Made by a program: the position numbers and the translations under genes | In this document: one piece after another, positions 6,066-14,376 of the stretch | Layout: every line of letters begins with the position of its first letter | How positions within the stretch are numbered: position 1 is the first letter of the stretch | Origin: a virus | Direction: 5' to 3' (one strand) | Virus record (IMG/VR): IMGVR_UViG_3300010883_000566 | Location: 1-22,159 of that record | DNA: 22,159 nucleotides | The notes under the pieces: generated by a model | Database searches by the model: none | Told to the model about the DNA's origin: nothing | What the model saw: the letters and a program-made list of their open reading frames with translations, nothing else

Positions 6066-6319
6066 TGGAGTCGCCTGATGGCTGGGAGGGATTATCACCA
6101 GCGGTGATGGTTGCCAAAGGTGTAGATGATTTGGATATTTTGTTTGGACGGGTATTTAAATCCACAGAAGGACAGAGAGTTTTAGCGCATTTGCGCCAGG
6201 CTACAATTGAGCAACCCGTGTTTGTTCCAGGTGAAGATCCTAGCTATGGTTATTCACGCGCTGGAATGTGCGAGTTGGTTAGAATGATTGAAAAGAGAGT
6301 GGAGAGAAGTAATGACTGA
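6065..6319 (+). CDS. Bbp19-like small phage protein
   Basis: An 84-residue protein resembling the Bbp19 family, named after a gene in the structural region of Bordetella phage BPP-1. Family-like features are LFGRVFKSTEGQRVLAHL in the N-terminal half, followed by a short segment with FVPGEDPSYGYSRAGMCELV and a terminal helix (RMIEKRVE). Its function is unknown to me; it always appears close to portal and scaffold genes, which suggests head assembly. The start overlaps the portal stop, and the end overlaps the scaffold start, so all three are translationally linked. It provides a clear link to the BPP-1-type virion module. Confidence 0.75.
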   Translation: MESPDGWEGLSPAVMVAKGVDDLDILFGRVFKSTEGQRVLAHLRQATIEQPVFVPGEDPSYGYSRAGMCELVRMIEKRVERSND

Positions 6320-7061
6320 TGATCAAAAAACTGATGGCCCGTTAATTAATCTTAGTGCGCAGGAAGAAACTGCGCCACAAGAAGCCCCAATGGCAATTCA
6401 CGAACCAGAGCCTGGAGAAGAAGCAGCCAAAAGCGATGCGACACCTGAGGAGCGACCAGATTATATTCCAGCTAAATTTTGGGGAGAAAAGGGTGCAGAT
6501 CTTGAGAAACTTGGAAAAAGTTATGTTGAGCTTGAAAAGCAATTTAAGTCTGGAAAGCATAAAGCGCCAGACGAATACGATGTTAATCCTCTTGTCGACC
6601 AAGGCCTTGATGGCGAAGATCCGACTATTGTTGTTTTTAAAGATTGGGCAAAAGAAAACGGAATTAGCCAAGCTGCTTTCGAGGATCTTGCAGGCAAAGT
6701 TTTAAGTCTTTCTAAGCAAGAATCAGAGTCAATAGAAATTGATCAAAATGCTGAAATGGAAAAACTTGGAGAACGCGCTCAAGAAAAAATCCAAATGACT
6801 GAGCGTCTTTTAATGAAGGCTCCGCTTAATAACTCGGAGCGTGAGGCAATGGCCCAGGGCTTAAATAGCGCTGATGCAATCAACGCATTTATTAAGTATC
6901 ATCAATCTTTGACAAATGAAGGCATACCTGTAACTCCAGCAATTCATGCCCCATCAATTACAAAAGAAGATTTGGAAACTGCAATTGCAGATCCACGTTG
7001 GAAGACGGACACATCGTTCAGAACTCGCATTGAAAAGCAATGGATGTCAGCAAATAATTGA
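6312..7061 (+). CDS. Capsid scaffolding protein
   Basis: A 249-residue, acidic, glutamate/glutamine/lysine-rich protein directly before the capsid gene. This is the position and composition of podovirus scaffolding proteins (T7 gp9-like), which guide capsid subunits into a prohead and then leave. The N-terminal part is disordered-looking and acidic (residues 10-45). It is followed by a conserved-looking YIPAKFWGEKGADLEKLGKS and YVELEKQFKSGK, typical of this family, and by long helical segments up to ADPRWKTDTSFRTRIEKQWM at the C-terminus, where scaffolds usually contact the capsid. I chose ATG 6312, which overlaps the preceding stop as ATGACTGA and has GGAGAGA upstream, instead of an earlier TTG. 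Expression is likely lower than that of the capsid gene, which has its own apparent promoter. Confidence 0.88.
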   Translation: MTDDQKTDGPLINLSAQEETAPQEAPMAIHEPEPGEEAAKSDATPEERPDYIPAKFWGEKGADLEKLGKSYVELEKQFKSGKHKAPDEYDVNPLVDQGLDGEDPTIVVFKDWAKENGISQAAFEDLAGKVLSLSKQESESIEIDQNAEMEKLGERAQEKIQMTERLLMKAPLNNSEREAMAQGLNSADAINAFIKYHQSLTNEGIPVTPAIHAPSITKEDLETAIADPRWKTDTSFRTRIEKQWMSANN

Positions 7062-7066
7062 GGGTA

Positions 7067-7095
7067 TTGCAAAAATAATTATTTAGGTGTATTTT
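7067..7095 (+). promoter_or_regulatory. Putative sigma70-type promoter for the major capsid gene
   Basis: TTGCAA (7067-7072) and TATTTT (7090-7095) are separated by 17 bases, each matching four of six consensus positions, in an AT-rich strip just after the scaffold stop. Transcription would start near 7102, exactly where a GC-rich, strongly folding leader begins. This agreement between the promoter and the edge of the folded leader supports the call. Confidence 0.5.
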
Positions 7096-7101
7096 AGGTT
7101 T

Positions 7102-7232
7102 GACGGTTAACCGCGCTCGGCCCGTCTATTCGGTAACTTCCGATGGCTGGCGCGGCCATAACGCGCAAGCGACCGCCCTCTAATGGACAACGGAACGCGA
7201 ATTGTTTTGAAACCCATTAGGAGGATTTGTGC
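7102..7232 (+). promoter_or_regulatory. Structured 5' leader of the major capsid mRNA
   Basis: This 131-base non-coding stretch is the longest gap in the late operon and is markedly richer in G+C than its flanks. Consecutive hairpins can be drawn. GACGG (7102-7106) pairs with CCGTC (7122-7126), enclosing CCG/CGG. TCGG (7130-7133) pairs with CCGA (7140-7143). ATGGC (7143-7147) pairs with GCCAT (7155-7159), sharing base 7143 with the previous stem. A long final stem covers the ribosome binding site. A perfect palindrome, CGGTTAACCG, is at 7104-7113. No reading frame of note is present. I recognise no known riboswitch or RNA family. Confidence 0.55.
7177..7224 (+). promoter_or_regulatory. Hairpin sequestering the capsid Shine-Dalgarno
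   Basis: CCTCTAATGG (7177-7186) is complementary to CCATTAGGAGG (7214-7224) apart from one bulged G (7220), giving ten base pairs around a 27-base loop. The 3' arm contains the AGGAGG (7219-7224) that serves the capsid ATG at 7233. Folding would hide the ribosome binding site; opening would expose a very strong one. Control of capsid output by temperature, a bound protein or ribosome access is inferred. Confidence 0.6.
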
Positions 7233-8063
7233 ATGGCACAAAATGTAACTACAGCCTTCGTCACTCTGTTTGATGCAGAAGTGAAACAGGCTTATCAAGC
7301 GGCGTCAGTGCTTCGCGGCACGATGCGCACTCGCACCGGTGTTTCTGGTAACACCGTTAAATTCCCAAAAATTGGCAAAGGCGTTGCAACTGTTCGCGTT
7401 CCGCAAACTGACGTAACTCCGTTAAATGTAACTTATACTCAAGTCACCGCGACTATGAGCGATTACATTGCTGCTGAATATTCGGACATTTTCCAACAAT
7501 CACACATCAATTTTGATGAGCGCCGTGAGTTGGTTGACGTAGTTTCGAAATCAATTGCTCGTCGAATGGATCAGCTTTGCATTGACGCACTTAACGCTTC
7601 AAGCGGTACGGCTGTTGCAACTGGCATTGGTGGCGCAACGACTAACATGAATATTGAAAAAATTAGAGCTTCTTCAAAAGCACTAAACACAAAGAACGTG
7701 CCAGCTGGCGATCGTTATTTGCTTATTCATGCTTCGCAATTAGATGCAATGCTGGGTGAAACCGAATTGACTTCGCAAGACTTTGCCTCAGTAAAGGCTC
7801 TTGTTCGCGGTGAAATCAATACGTTCATGGGCTTCACTATTCTTACGGTCGGCGATCGTGACGAGGGTGGCCTTCCCAAACCAAGCACTCGCACTTGTTT
7901 TGCTTGGCACAAAGACGCAATGGGCTATGCTGAGTCGATGGCACAAAAATCTGAAGTGAACTACATTCCAGAGAAAACCTCTTTCTTGGTTTCCTCAATG
8001 TTCTCGGCGGGTTCGATTGCAATTGACGATGAAGGCATTGTCAAAATTTCCTGCACAGAATAG
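7233..8063 (+). CDS. Major capsid protein
   Basis: A 276-residue shell protein, probably of the HK97 fold as in related short-tailed phages. It lies directly after the scaffold gene and has the composition expected of a capsid subunit. Visible segments include FVTLFDAEVKQAYQAASVLR, VKFPKIGKGVATVRVP, a likely spine helix around FDERRELVDVVSKSIARRMD, and a C-terminal SMFSAGSIAIDDEGIVKI. The start is ATG 7233, nine bases after AGGAGG; a TTG six bases upstream is too close to that site. The gene has its own putative promoter and a folded leader, which fits the need for several hundred copies per virion. It is followed by a small capsid-associated gene and a hairpin at 8329. Confidence 0.88.
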   Translation: MAQNVTTAFVTLFDAEVKQAYQAASVLRGTMRTRTGVSGNTVKFPKIGKGVATVRVPQTDVTPLNVTYTQVTATMSDYIAAEYSDIFQQSHINFDERRELVDVVSKSIARRMDQLCIDALNASSGTAVATGIGGATTNMNIEKIRASSKALNTKNVPAGDRYLLIHASQLDAMLGETELTSQDFASVKALVRGEINTFMGFTILTVGDRDEGGLPKPSTRTCFAWHKDAMGYAESMAQKSEVNYIPEKTSFLVSSMFSAGSIAIDDEGIVKISCTE

Positions 8064-8075
8064 GAGCAATAAACA

Positions 8076-8315
8076 ATGGCATTTTCATCTGTAAACTGGT
8101 CAACTGTTGGCGCTTCTAAAAGCGGCAATTCACCTTCGATCTACAGCTATAAGTCCTCTGGAGATAATAAAGCAACAATTGCTGGCTCTGGTTATTTCAA
8201 TTCGGTAGAGTCTTTAATCACTACTGGAGATTGGGCTTACACATACGGTTCCGATGGCGGTCAAACGCTTGCGCTAACTAAAACCGGCGCTGTTATCACG
8301 GCTGCTGTAATATAA
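8076..8315 (+). CDS. Small capsid-associated protein, possibly a decoration protein
   Basis: A 79-residue, serine- and glycine-rich, beta-strand-rich protein right after the capsid gene. Its pattern (SIYSYKSSGDNKATIAGSGY, YFNSVESLITTGDWAYTYGS, then TLALTKTGAVI) resembles small proteins found after capsid genes in many podoviruses. There a Y-F-N segment precedes a G-D turn, as in short trimeric beta domains. The position between the capsid and tail tubular genes suggests head decoration or stabilisation, but this is not shown. There is no signal peptide or membrane helix. The ribosome binding site is AGGAG. It likely shares the strong capsid transcript, since a hairpin follows its stop. Confidence 0.6.
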   Translation: MAFSSVNWSTVGASKSGNSPSIYSYKSSGDNKATIAGSGYFNSVESLITTGDWAYTYGSDGGQTLALTKTGAVITAAVI

Positions 8316-8328
8316 TGTAATATAAAAG

Positions 8329-8355
8329 AGAGGGCCAGGTTATCTTGGCCCCTCT
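8329..8355 (+). terminator. Terminator-like hairpin after the capsid genes
   Basis: AGAGGGCCA (8329-8337) pairs with TGGCCCCTCT (8346-8355), giving nine base pairs with one bulged C and an eight-base loop. The stem is strong, but what follows is ACTCATTT rather than a T run, so termination may be partial. A processing or mRNA-stabilising element at the end of the capsid transcript is equally possible. Confidence 0.5.
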
Positions 8356-8375
8356 ACTCATTTAGGAGTATATCA

Positions 8376-8993
8376 ATGGCATCTGGTGACACTTCCCTTT
8401 CGATTTGCTCTGACGCTTTAATTCTTCTCGGCGCTGCGCCTCTTTCCTCATTTACCGAAGGAACGTCCTCAGCCCAGGCTTGCGATCGACTTTACCACGA
8501 TCTTAAAGACAACATGATTAGCCGTTACCCTTGGTCTTGGTCTATTCTAAAGCTAAAGCTAAACCGTTTAGTAGAAACCCCTACAAACGAATGGAAGTAT
8601 CAGTATCAATTGCCTGGCGATATGCTGTCAGGCGTCTTGGCGCTATTTAGTTCAAGCAGTGCAAATGCTAACTCTTTAAGCTCAGGATGGGAAATTTATG
8701 GCGAAAGCGTTTATACAAACTTGGAAGAAGTTTATATTGATTACCAAGCATCAGTTGATGAAAGCAGATTCCCCCCATACTTTGTGCGATTATTAAGAAC
8801 GGCAATGGCGGCAGAGCTTGCTGTAGTTATTACCGACCAAACATCTAAGGCGGATTATTACAGCGTTAAGGCTGTTGGAACTGTATCGGATAATGGGCGC
8901 GGCGGCCTGTTTCGCGAAGCGGCGAACATTGACTCTCGCGGTAGGCCGAATGAGATTATACAGGATTATACTTTAATTGCTGTAAGGGGCTGA
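8376..8993 (+). CDS. Tail tubular protein A (T7 gp11-like adaptor)
   Basis: A 205-residue protein similar in length and pattern to the tail tubular protein A of T7-like phages (gp11, 196 residues), which forms the ring joining the portal to the tail nozzle. Recognisable features are the N-terminal SICSDALILLGAAPLSSFTE, the segment RLYHDLKDNMISRYPWSWSI, and the LPGDMLSGVLAL stretch, followed by LEEVYIDYQASVDESRFPPY and a helix (LRTAMAAELAVVITDQ). The ribosome binding site is AGGAG before ATG 8376. It is followed after one base by tail tubular protein B, the expected pairing. Confidence 0.9.
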   Translation: MASGDTSLSICSDALILLGAAPLSSFTEGTSSAQACDRLYHDLKDNMISRYPWSWSILKLKLNRLVETPTNEWKYQYQLPGDMLSGVLALFSSSSANANSLSSGWEIYGESVYTNLEEVYIDYQASVDESRFPPYFVRLLRTAMAAELAVVITDQTSKADYYSVKAVGTVSDNGRGGLFREAANIDSRGRPNEIIQDYTLIAVRG

Positions 8994-8994
8994 T

Positions 8995-10965
8995 ATGCGG
9001 ATCGTTCAATTCCAGACCAATTTCTCGGCTGGCGAGCTAGACCCGCTTTTGCGTTCTCGAACGGATTTAAGCCAATACCAAAACGCCCTTGAAACCGCAA
9101 AGAATATTATTGTGCAACCGCAAGGCGGCATTCGGCGCAGGGACGGACTCAAATTCATTCACGACTTTACCGGGTTTACTGAGTTCAAGATTATACCTTT
9201 TGAGTTCAGTACGCTTGACAGTTATACATTGGTGCTAGTTCATCAGCGTATTTATATTTTTAAAGCTGGAGTTCTCCAAACAAATATTAATGCGTCTGGA
9301 GTCGACTATTTAGCGGTGACTGCCATTACCTCTGCAATGCTTGATGAAATGAATTACACTCAAGCTGTAGACACTTTAATTCTTTGCCAAGAGGATTTGC
9401 AAACGCAAAGGATCGTGCGCAATAGCGACACCAGTTGGTCTATTGGCGCGCTGCCAGTAACTAATATCCCTCGATATGCCTGGACTGTATCCTCGTCTAG
9501 CCCTGCGGGTCATCTTACGCCTAGTGGGATTTCTGGAAACATTACGGTTACTTCTCAAAACTCAGTTTTTACTGGAACTGCGGCTTCATATGTTGGGCAA
9601 TACATTTATGTTGAGCCGTTTGGAACATTGCGAATAATTGAAAAAGAAACTAACGCTATTTTAAAATGCTTTACTGAAGTTTCTCTTTACAACAGCGATG
9701 TTGTAGCCACTGGTAGTTGGCAATTAGAAACTGGCTATGAAGACAGTTGGTCTGCAACCCGTGGATGGCCAAGGTCTGCGGCATTCCATGAAAGCCGATT
9801 GTATTTTGGAGGCTCAAAGCAACGCCAAAACACTGTCTGGGGCTCGAGAGTAATTGATTATTTTAACTTTGATCCCGGCACAGCGCTTGATGATGCGGCT
9901 GTTGAGGCTACAATTAACACTTCGCAATTTAACGCGATCACGCATATGGCTTCTGGAAACGTGTTGCGCGTCTTTACAACTGGCGGTGAGTTTGTTGTGT
10001 CACAAGATGGTTCTAATCCAATTACCCCTGCTAGCTTTTTAATTCGGCCCCAAACCCGGCTCGGCTCTAAGCCTGGCGTTCCTATTGAGGATTTAAACGG
10101 CGCGGCTGTATTCGTGCAGCGTCAAGGCCGTAGCCTTAATGCTTTTCAATACACCGACAGCACAGCCAGCTATGGCATTCAACCGCTGTCTGTTCTTAGT
10201 TCACATTTAATGAAAGACCCTGTTGATTTGGCTGCGCGTCGAGCAACATCAACCGATGAAACTGATACGCTGTATTTGGTTAATGGTGACGATGGAACGA
10301 TGACCGTCTATTCAATTCTTGGCGGCCAGGGGGTAATTGCTGCAAGCGAGTTTATTACTGACGGAGACTTTATTGCTGTTAGCGTTGAGGTCGCGGATGT
10401 TTATACAATTGTTAAGCGTACAGTTAATAGCTCGGTTCGGTATTTTATGGAAAAGTTTGACAAGAATGTTTATGTTGACTCCGCGCTAATTGGTGGCGCG
10501 GCTTCAAGTGTAAATGTCACGCACTTGCAAGCTAAAGAAGTCCAGATTATTCGTGACGGGTTTGTTGACCCAGCTCAAACAGTTCCAGCATCTCCATATA
10601 CAATTACATTTGAATCGGCGGCTACTGCATCTTACCAGGTTGGGATCAATTTTACTGTTACCGCAATAACAATGCCATCTGAACCAAAGTTAGCGTCAGG
10701 ATCTTTGCAAGGGGTTCAAAAGCGAATACTTCAAGTTGATGCTTTGTTATTTGAATCTCAAAGTATGTCGGTAAATGGACAACAAGTTTCATTTGTTCAG
10801 TTTGGTGAGGATGTGCTTGACGCTTCAATTGATTTATTTACTGGAATAAAAACTGTCCACGGGTTGTTGGGGTTTAGTCGCACTGGTCAAATTACTATTA
10901 CACAAACTGTTCCTCTAAAGCTAACATTGCTTGGTTTGGAATATCGCATGAGCGTGGGAGAATAA
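8995..10965 (+). CDS. Tail tubular protein B (nozzle, T7 gp12-like)
   Basis: A 656-residue, beta-rich protein of the tail nozzle. The N-terminal motif QTNFSAGELDPLLRSRTDLS, followed by YQNALETAKNIIVQPQGGIR and a double arginine, is highly typical of phage tail tubular/stabilisation proteins that begin with FSAGE-L-P-x-x-x-x-R-x-D. The family usually has 600-800 residues (T7 gp12 has 794). Mid-protein it has GWPRSAAFHESRLYFGGSKQ, another segment seen throughout this family. Its partner, the A protein, lies immediately upstream. The sequence is complete and without interruptions. AAGGGG (8984-8989) upstream of ATG 8995 is a plausible ribosome binding site. Confidence 0.9.
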   Translation: MRIVQFQTNFSAGELDPLLRSRTDLSQYQNALETAKNIIVQPQGGIRRRDGLKFIHDFTGFTEFKIIPFEFSTLDSYTLVLVHQRIYIFKAGVLQTNINASGVDYLAVTAITSAMLDEMNYTQAVDTLILCQEDLQTQRIVRNSDTSWSIGALPVTNIPRYAWTVSSSSPAGHLTPSGISGNITVTSQNSVFTGTAASYVGQYIYVEPFGTLRIIEKETNAILKCFTEVSLYNSDVVATGSWQLETGYEDSWSATRGWPRSAAFHESRLYFGGSKQRQNTVWGSRVIDYFNFDPGTALDDAAVEATINTSQFNAITHMASGNVLRVFTTGGEFVVSQDGSNPITPASFLIRPQTRLGSKPGVPIEDLNGAAVFVQRQGRSLNAFQYTDSTASYGIQPLSVLSSHLMKDPVDLAARRATSTDETDTLYLVNGDDGTMTVYSILGGQGVIAASEFITDGDFIAVSVEVADVYTIVKRTVNSSVRYFMEKFDKNVYVDSALIGGAASSVNVTHLQAKEVQIIRDGFVDPAQTVPASPYTITFESAATASYQVGINFTVTAITMPSEPKLASGSLQGVQKRILQVDALLFESQSMSVNGQQVSFVQFGEDVLDASIDLFTGIKTVHGLLGFSRTGQITITQTVPLKLTLLGLEYRMSVGE

Positions 10966-10966
10966 A

Positions 10967-11494
10967 ATGACAACTTTAATAACAGCAATAATAACGGCTG
11001 GAAAAACGGCGGCTACTTGGGCTGTAGCAAACCCAGGATTAGCACTGTCGGGAATATCAACCGCAGCCGTTTTAGGGGCGCAAAATAAAGGTGCGCGGCA
11101 ACAAGAACAGCTTTATGATGAGCAAGCCGCACAGGCACGGTTACAGGGTCGAACTGACGCGATTAATTACAAGCAGCAGGGGGCTAATGTCTTGAGAAAA
11201 ATGAATGAGATTTTAGCAACAACGATTGCTAGAAGCGGTCAATTTGGGGATGCTGCACTTGGCTCTTCCTTGTCTCTTCAAAGATTTGCTGAATCAGAGG
11301 CTTCAATGGAATTTGGAACGGCAATTGACAATTCTCAATTGGCTCTTGCTGGCGCGGAAGCCCAAGCAAATATTTACCGGCAATCTGGACAGATTGCCAG
11401 AACTACTGGACAAATTCAAATGGCAGGAACTTTGAGTAGTGGCCTAGATAGAGTGCTAAGTTTGCGCCCAGGAAAAACTGAAAAAACTAAATAA
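10967..11494 (+). CDS. Internal virion protein, T7 gp14-like (small ejection protein)
   Basis: A 175-residue protein in the position and of the size of T7 gp14 (196 residues), which forms the outer-membrane part of the ejection channel. The first 40 residues are apolar (TWAVANPGLALSGISTAAVL), then a helical, alanine/glutamine-rich stretch follows with RQQEQLYDEQAAQARLQGR, and RSGQFGDAALGSSLSLQRFA. The alternation of alanine-glutamine and glycine is typical of this class. The assignment rests on pattern and gene order, not on an identified catalytic motif. The stop is followed by an AT-rich 35-base spacer before the next gene. Confidence 0.75.
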   Translation: MTTLITAIITAGKTAATWAVANPGLALSGISTAAVLGAQNKGARQQEQLYDEQAAQARLQGRTDAINYKQQGANVLRKMNEILATTIARSGQFGDAALGSSLSLQRFAESEASMEFGTAIDNSQLALAGAEAQANIYRQSGQIARTTGQIQMAGTLSSGLDRVLSLRPGKTEKTK

Positions 11495-11529
11495 AAATCT
11501 AAAAAACTAAAAATGTAGGATAACTCAAG

Positions 11530-14376
11530 ATGGCAATGCTCCCTAGATATCAGCGATCAGGTTTAATGGCGGCCAAACCTAAGCAGATGGATTTTGCCAA
11601 TCTGCGCGAGGGCATAAGGCAAACCCAAGCTATATCTGATGTAGTTGGACAGATGTCAGATTTTGTTTATAAAAAGGCAGCGGCCACTGCTGCCCGAAAA
11701 GGTGAAACAGCGGTTCAAGAACAGGGCGCACAGACCGTTTTGGGACGTATTGCCGAGGGGGGCGGCCCGTCAACAATTGCTGAAAAATCTGCATATGCTT
11801 TAGGAAGCAGAATTGCCTCTGCCGAAATTACTACAGACGCAGAGATAGAAATTTCGAATATTCTAGACCAGGCGCAAAACTCGCTGGCTCCTCTTTCCGC
11901 AGTCAGGCAGCAATTAGCCGATGTTGCTGATGGTTACTCTGCGGCAATGTCGAACATTGACCCAGGGCAAGCCGCAGTATTGCGCACTAATCTTATGGGG
12001 TCTGGTGACAAGGCAGTTCAACGCTATGCTGAATGGTTCTCAGCAAAACAAGTGGCGGTTGCAAAAGCCCGCAGGGTTCAATCTCGCAGCGTAAACTATG
12101 ACGCTGTTTTGGGTGGTGCTATTTTGCCTGGTGCACATAGCGATTCAATCTTTATCGACGTACAAACCCGTGCCAATGTTATGCTTGAAACCGGAGCCGA
12201 TCCTGTTGCTGTTCAAGGATGGATTGATTCAACTACAGCAGCAGCCCTTAGAGAGAATTTGTTTGCCCGATTCAATCGTGGTTCTCTCGATGCGCAAGCA
12301 GAGATAATTTCGCGTTTAAAAGAAAAGCCTCCCGAAGGGATGTCGCTTGAGCAATCGTTCTCTCTTAGCCGAACATTAAGTTCTGCACATGATCGAGGAC
12401 TGAAGGTAGTTGACTCTCAGTTTTCTGGGCTTGTTAAATTAGCAAATAACGCGGCTGAAATACAAGCGGCTGGCGGTGTGATTAACCAAGAAACATTCGA
12501 CCAGCTGGATACTCTTTCAAGAAGTGTTATGAAACATCGCCCAGAAGCGCCGGCTATTGTTGCGGAATTAAGGCGCGACTCAGATTATATTAATTCAGTT
12601 CGTGAGATGACAATCCCAGAGCTTGAAACAGAATTAGCGTCCGTTAAGGGCGGGGTTCCTGGGATGGGCGGCGAGGGTCTTGATACTGCCACAGAAATAA
12701 AAATGCGGGATATTGTTGCCGGGACATTACGAATAGCTGACCAGGTGCAACGCGCAGCTGATGCAGAGACAGATCAGAAAATCAAAGCCGAAATACAAGT
12801 GCCTCTTTCGGAAATACAAACAGCCCTTGATGTAATAACATTGCAAACCCAAAGCGGGAATATTGAATCGGCGGCGCTTGCATTAGCAGTAAAAACAATT
12901 AATCAAAACCTGGATAAGATCCCAGAGGGATATCTGCCTAATGGCTCTGACGTAACTATAGCCACTGCTCTTGCTTTGGCGGATGAATTAACATCTGCAT
13001 ACGGTTTTCGCCCAGAAGAACTCAGAGACCGTTTGGCTGGGCTTAAAAGCGGCGTTATACCTGGGTCTGACGACCCAAATTTAAGCGACATAGAACTTAT
13101 TAAAATAAGCACTAAACGGGGCGCTCTCGTCCAGAGCCGGATTAATGCACAGAACAAGGCGGTGGCTTCTGGTGACGCTCTTTTGTGGGCTGCCGCGCAA
13201 GGAATAACATACACGACAGTTGGGCCATACGGCGAACGAGTAGTTAATAAACTGGGAGCGCCGTTGGATTTTAATGATAACCTTCCTGGTTCTATTGCTA
13301 CTCGCTTAGAGCATAAAAGGATTGCTGAATATATCTACAATTCTTCGGTTAATATTCTTACCTCTAACGAGGTGGCCGGTTTAAAAAATATATTAACAGA
13401 CGGCAATGTTTCAGTACAGGCAATGGTTTTGGAGGGAATTGTCCAAGCCGCAGGGCCAGAGGCATCCTTGGAAATATTTAATATGATCAGCAAGGACGCG
13501 CCAGTTATGGCATATATCGGTGGACTAATGAATGAAGGCAATACATCAGCGGCCAAACTTGCTATTCGCGGAATAACGCTTGAAAACCCTCAAGCATTTA
13601 GTAATCAATTTGGCGGCGGAATAAACGTAGAATTTTCCGCCTCTGTTGGAATTGCATATTCAACTATGCCAACAACAGGTAATGCTGTTTTTGAAGTGGC
13701 AAAAAACATTTACAAAGCAAAAGTTACCGATTTAGGCAAGCAATCAGATCCAGACTTAAACAGGAATATATGGAAACAATCCGTTGCTGACGCTATCTCT
13801 CCATACAAATTTGGAGAAGCAAATGGACAAGTTACCATTTTGCCAATCGGGGTTTCCGAAGAAGATATGAATAACTGGCTTAATACCCCAGTAGATATAC
13901 AATCCTTTATTGCCGATCCTAATGATTTTGCACGGCCAATAAGCACTAAGAATTTCGAAAAATCAAATTGGGTTCCTGTTCTTGTTGGCCGCGACCAATA
14001 TATCCTTCGTAGATATGTTAATAGTGCCTATGGTTTTCTTGATCTTGTATTTAATGATGGTCAGGACGAAGTGGTTGTGTTTGATTTCTCCAGACTTGGA
14101 GGCGAGGAAGAACGCGATTCCGCGCAAGTTATTGAGCAACCCTTGGCATCGGGAGTAAGCAGTATGTCTGACAATGTAGACGCAGATAGAGCGTACCAGA
14201 CCCCCAATACAATAGAACCATCTAGGTCTGACCTACCACAATCAAATGTTCCAAAAGGTATGAGCGAGTTAAGATATAGAAATTATCTTCGTAATTTAAA
14301 TATAAATTTATCTGAGTCGGAATTTAAAGGCAACTATATGGCATATAAAAATAGTCAGATGAATGAGGGTGAATAA
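11530..14376 (+). CDS. Large internal virion protein, T7 gp15-like candidate
   Basis: A 948-residue protein, almost wholly helical by composition and rich in alanine, glutamine and serine. The start is MAMLPRYQRSGLMAAKPKQM and the first 60 residues (REGIRQTQAISDVVGQMSDF) resemble the beginnings of large core proteins in other podoviruses. Gene order after tail tubular protein B and a gp14-like protein suggests an ejection/core protein that enters the cell with the DNA (T7 gp15 has 747 residues). I see no lysozyme, transglycosylase or protease motif. Near the C-terminus a hydrophilic linker (residues about 870-915) leads to GMSELRYRNYLRNLN. The stop overlaps the next start (TAATG). The role is inferred from position and composition. 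Confidence 0.7.
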   Translation: MAMLPRYQRSGLMAAKPKQMDFANLREGIRQTQAISDVVGQMSDFVYKKAAATAARKGETAVQEQGAQTVLGRIAEGGGPSTIAEKSAYALGSRIASAEITTDAEIEISNILDQAQNSLAPLSAVRQQLADVADGYSAAMSNIDPGQAAVLRTNLMGSGDKAVQRYAEWFSAKQVAVAKARRVQSRSVNYDAVLGGAILPGAHSDSIFIDVQTRANVMLETGADPVAVQGWIDSTTAAALRENLFARFNRGSLDAQAEIISRLKEKPPEGMSLEQSFSLSRTLSSAHDRGLKVVDSQFSGLVKLANNAAEIQAAGGVINQETFDQLDTLSRSVMKHRPEAPAIVAELRRDSDYINSVREMTIPELETELASVKGGVPGMGGEGLDTATEIKMRDIVAGTLRIADQVQRAADAETDQKIKAEIQVPLSEIQTALDVITLQTQSGNIESAALALAVKTINQNLDKIPEGYLPNGSDVTIATALALADELTSAYGFRPEELRDRLAGLKSGVIPGSDDPNLSDIELIKISTKRGALVQSRINAQNKAVASGDALLWAAAQGITYTTVGPYGERVVNKLGAPLDFNDNLPGSIATRLEHKRIAEYIYNSSVNILTSNEVAGLKNILTDGNVSVQAMVLEGIVQAAGPEASLEIFNMISKDAPVMAYIGGLMNEGNTSAAKLAIRGITLENPQAFSNQFGGGINVEFSASVGIAYSTMPTTGNAVFEVAKNIYKAKVTDLGKQSDPDLNRNIWKQSVADAISPYKFGEANGQVTILPIGVSEEDMNNWLNTPVDIQSFIADPNDFARPISTKNFEKSNWVPVLVGRDQYILRRYVNSAYGFLDLVFNDGQDEVVVFDFSRLGGEEERDSAQVIEQPLASGVSSMSDNVDADRAYQTPNTIEPSRSDLPQSNVPKGMSELRYRNYLRNLNINLSESEFKGNYMAYKNSQMNEGE

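Noticed and set aside
7100-7129. Alternative capsid promoter using TTGACG at 7100-7105
   Set aside because: The best -10 candidates downstream (CGTCTA, GTCTAT) are poor, while TTGCAA-17-TATTTT just upstream is better and fits the leader fold.
7102-7176. tRNA-like fold in the capsid leader
   Set aside because: No GGTTCGAATCC-like T-loop, no seven-base acceptor stem and no anticodon arm could be drawn.
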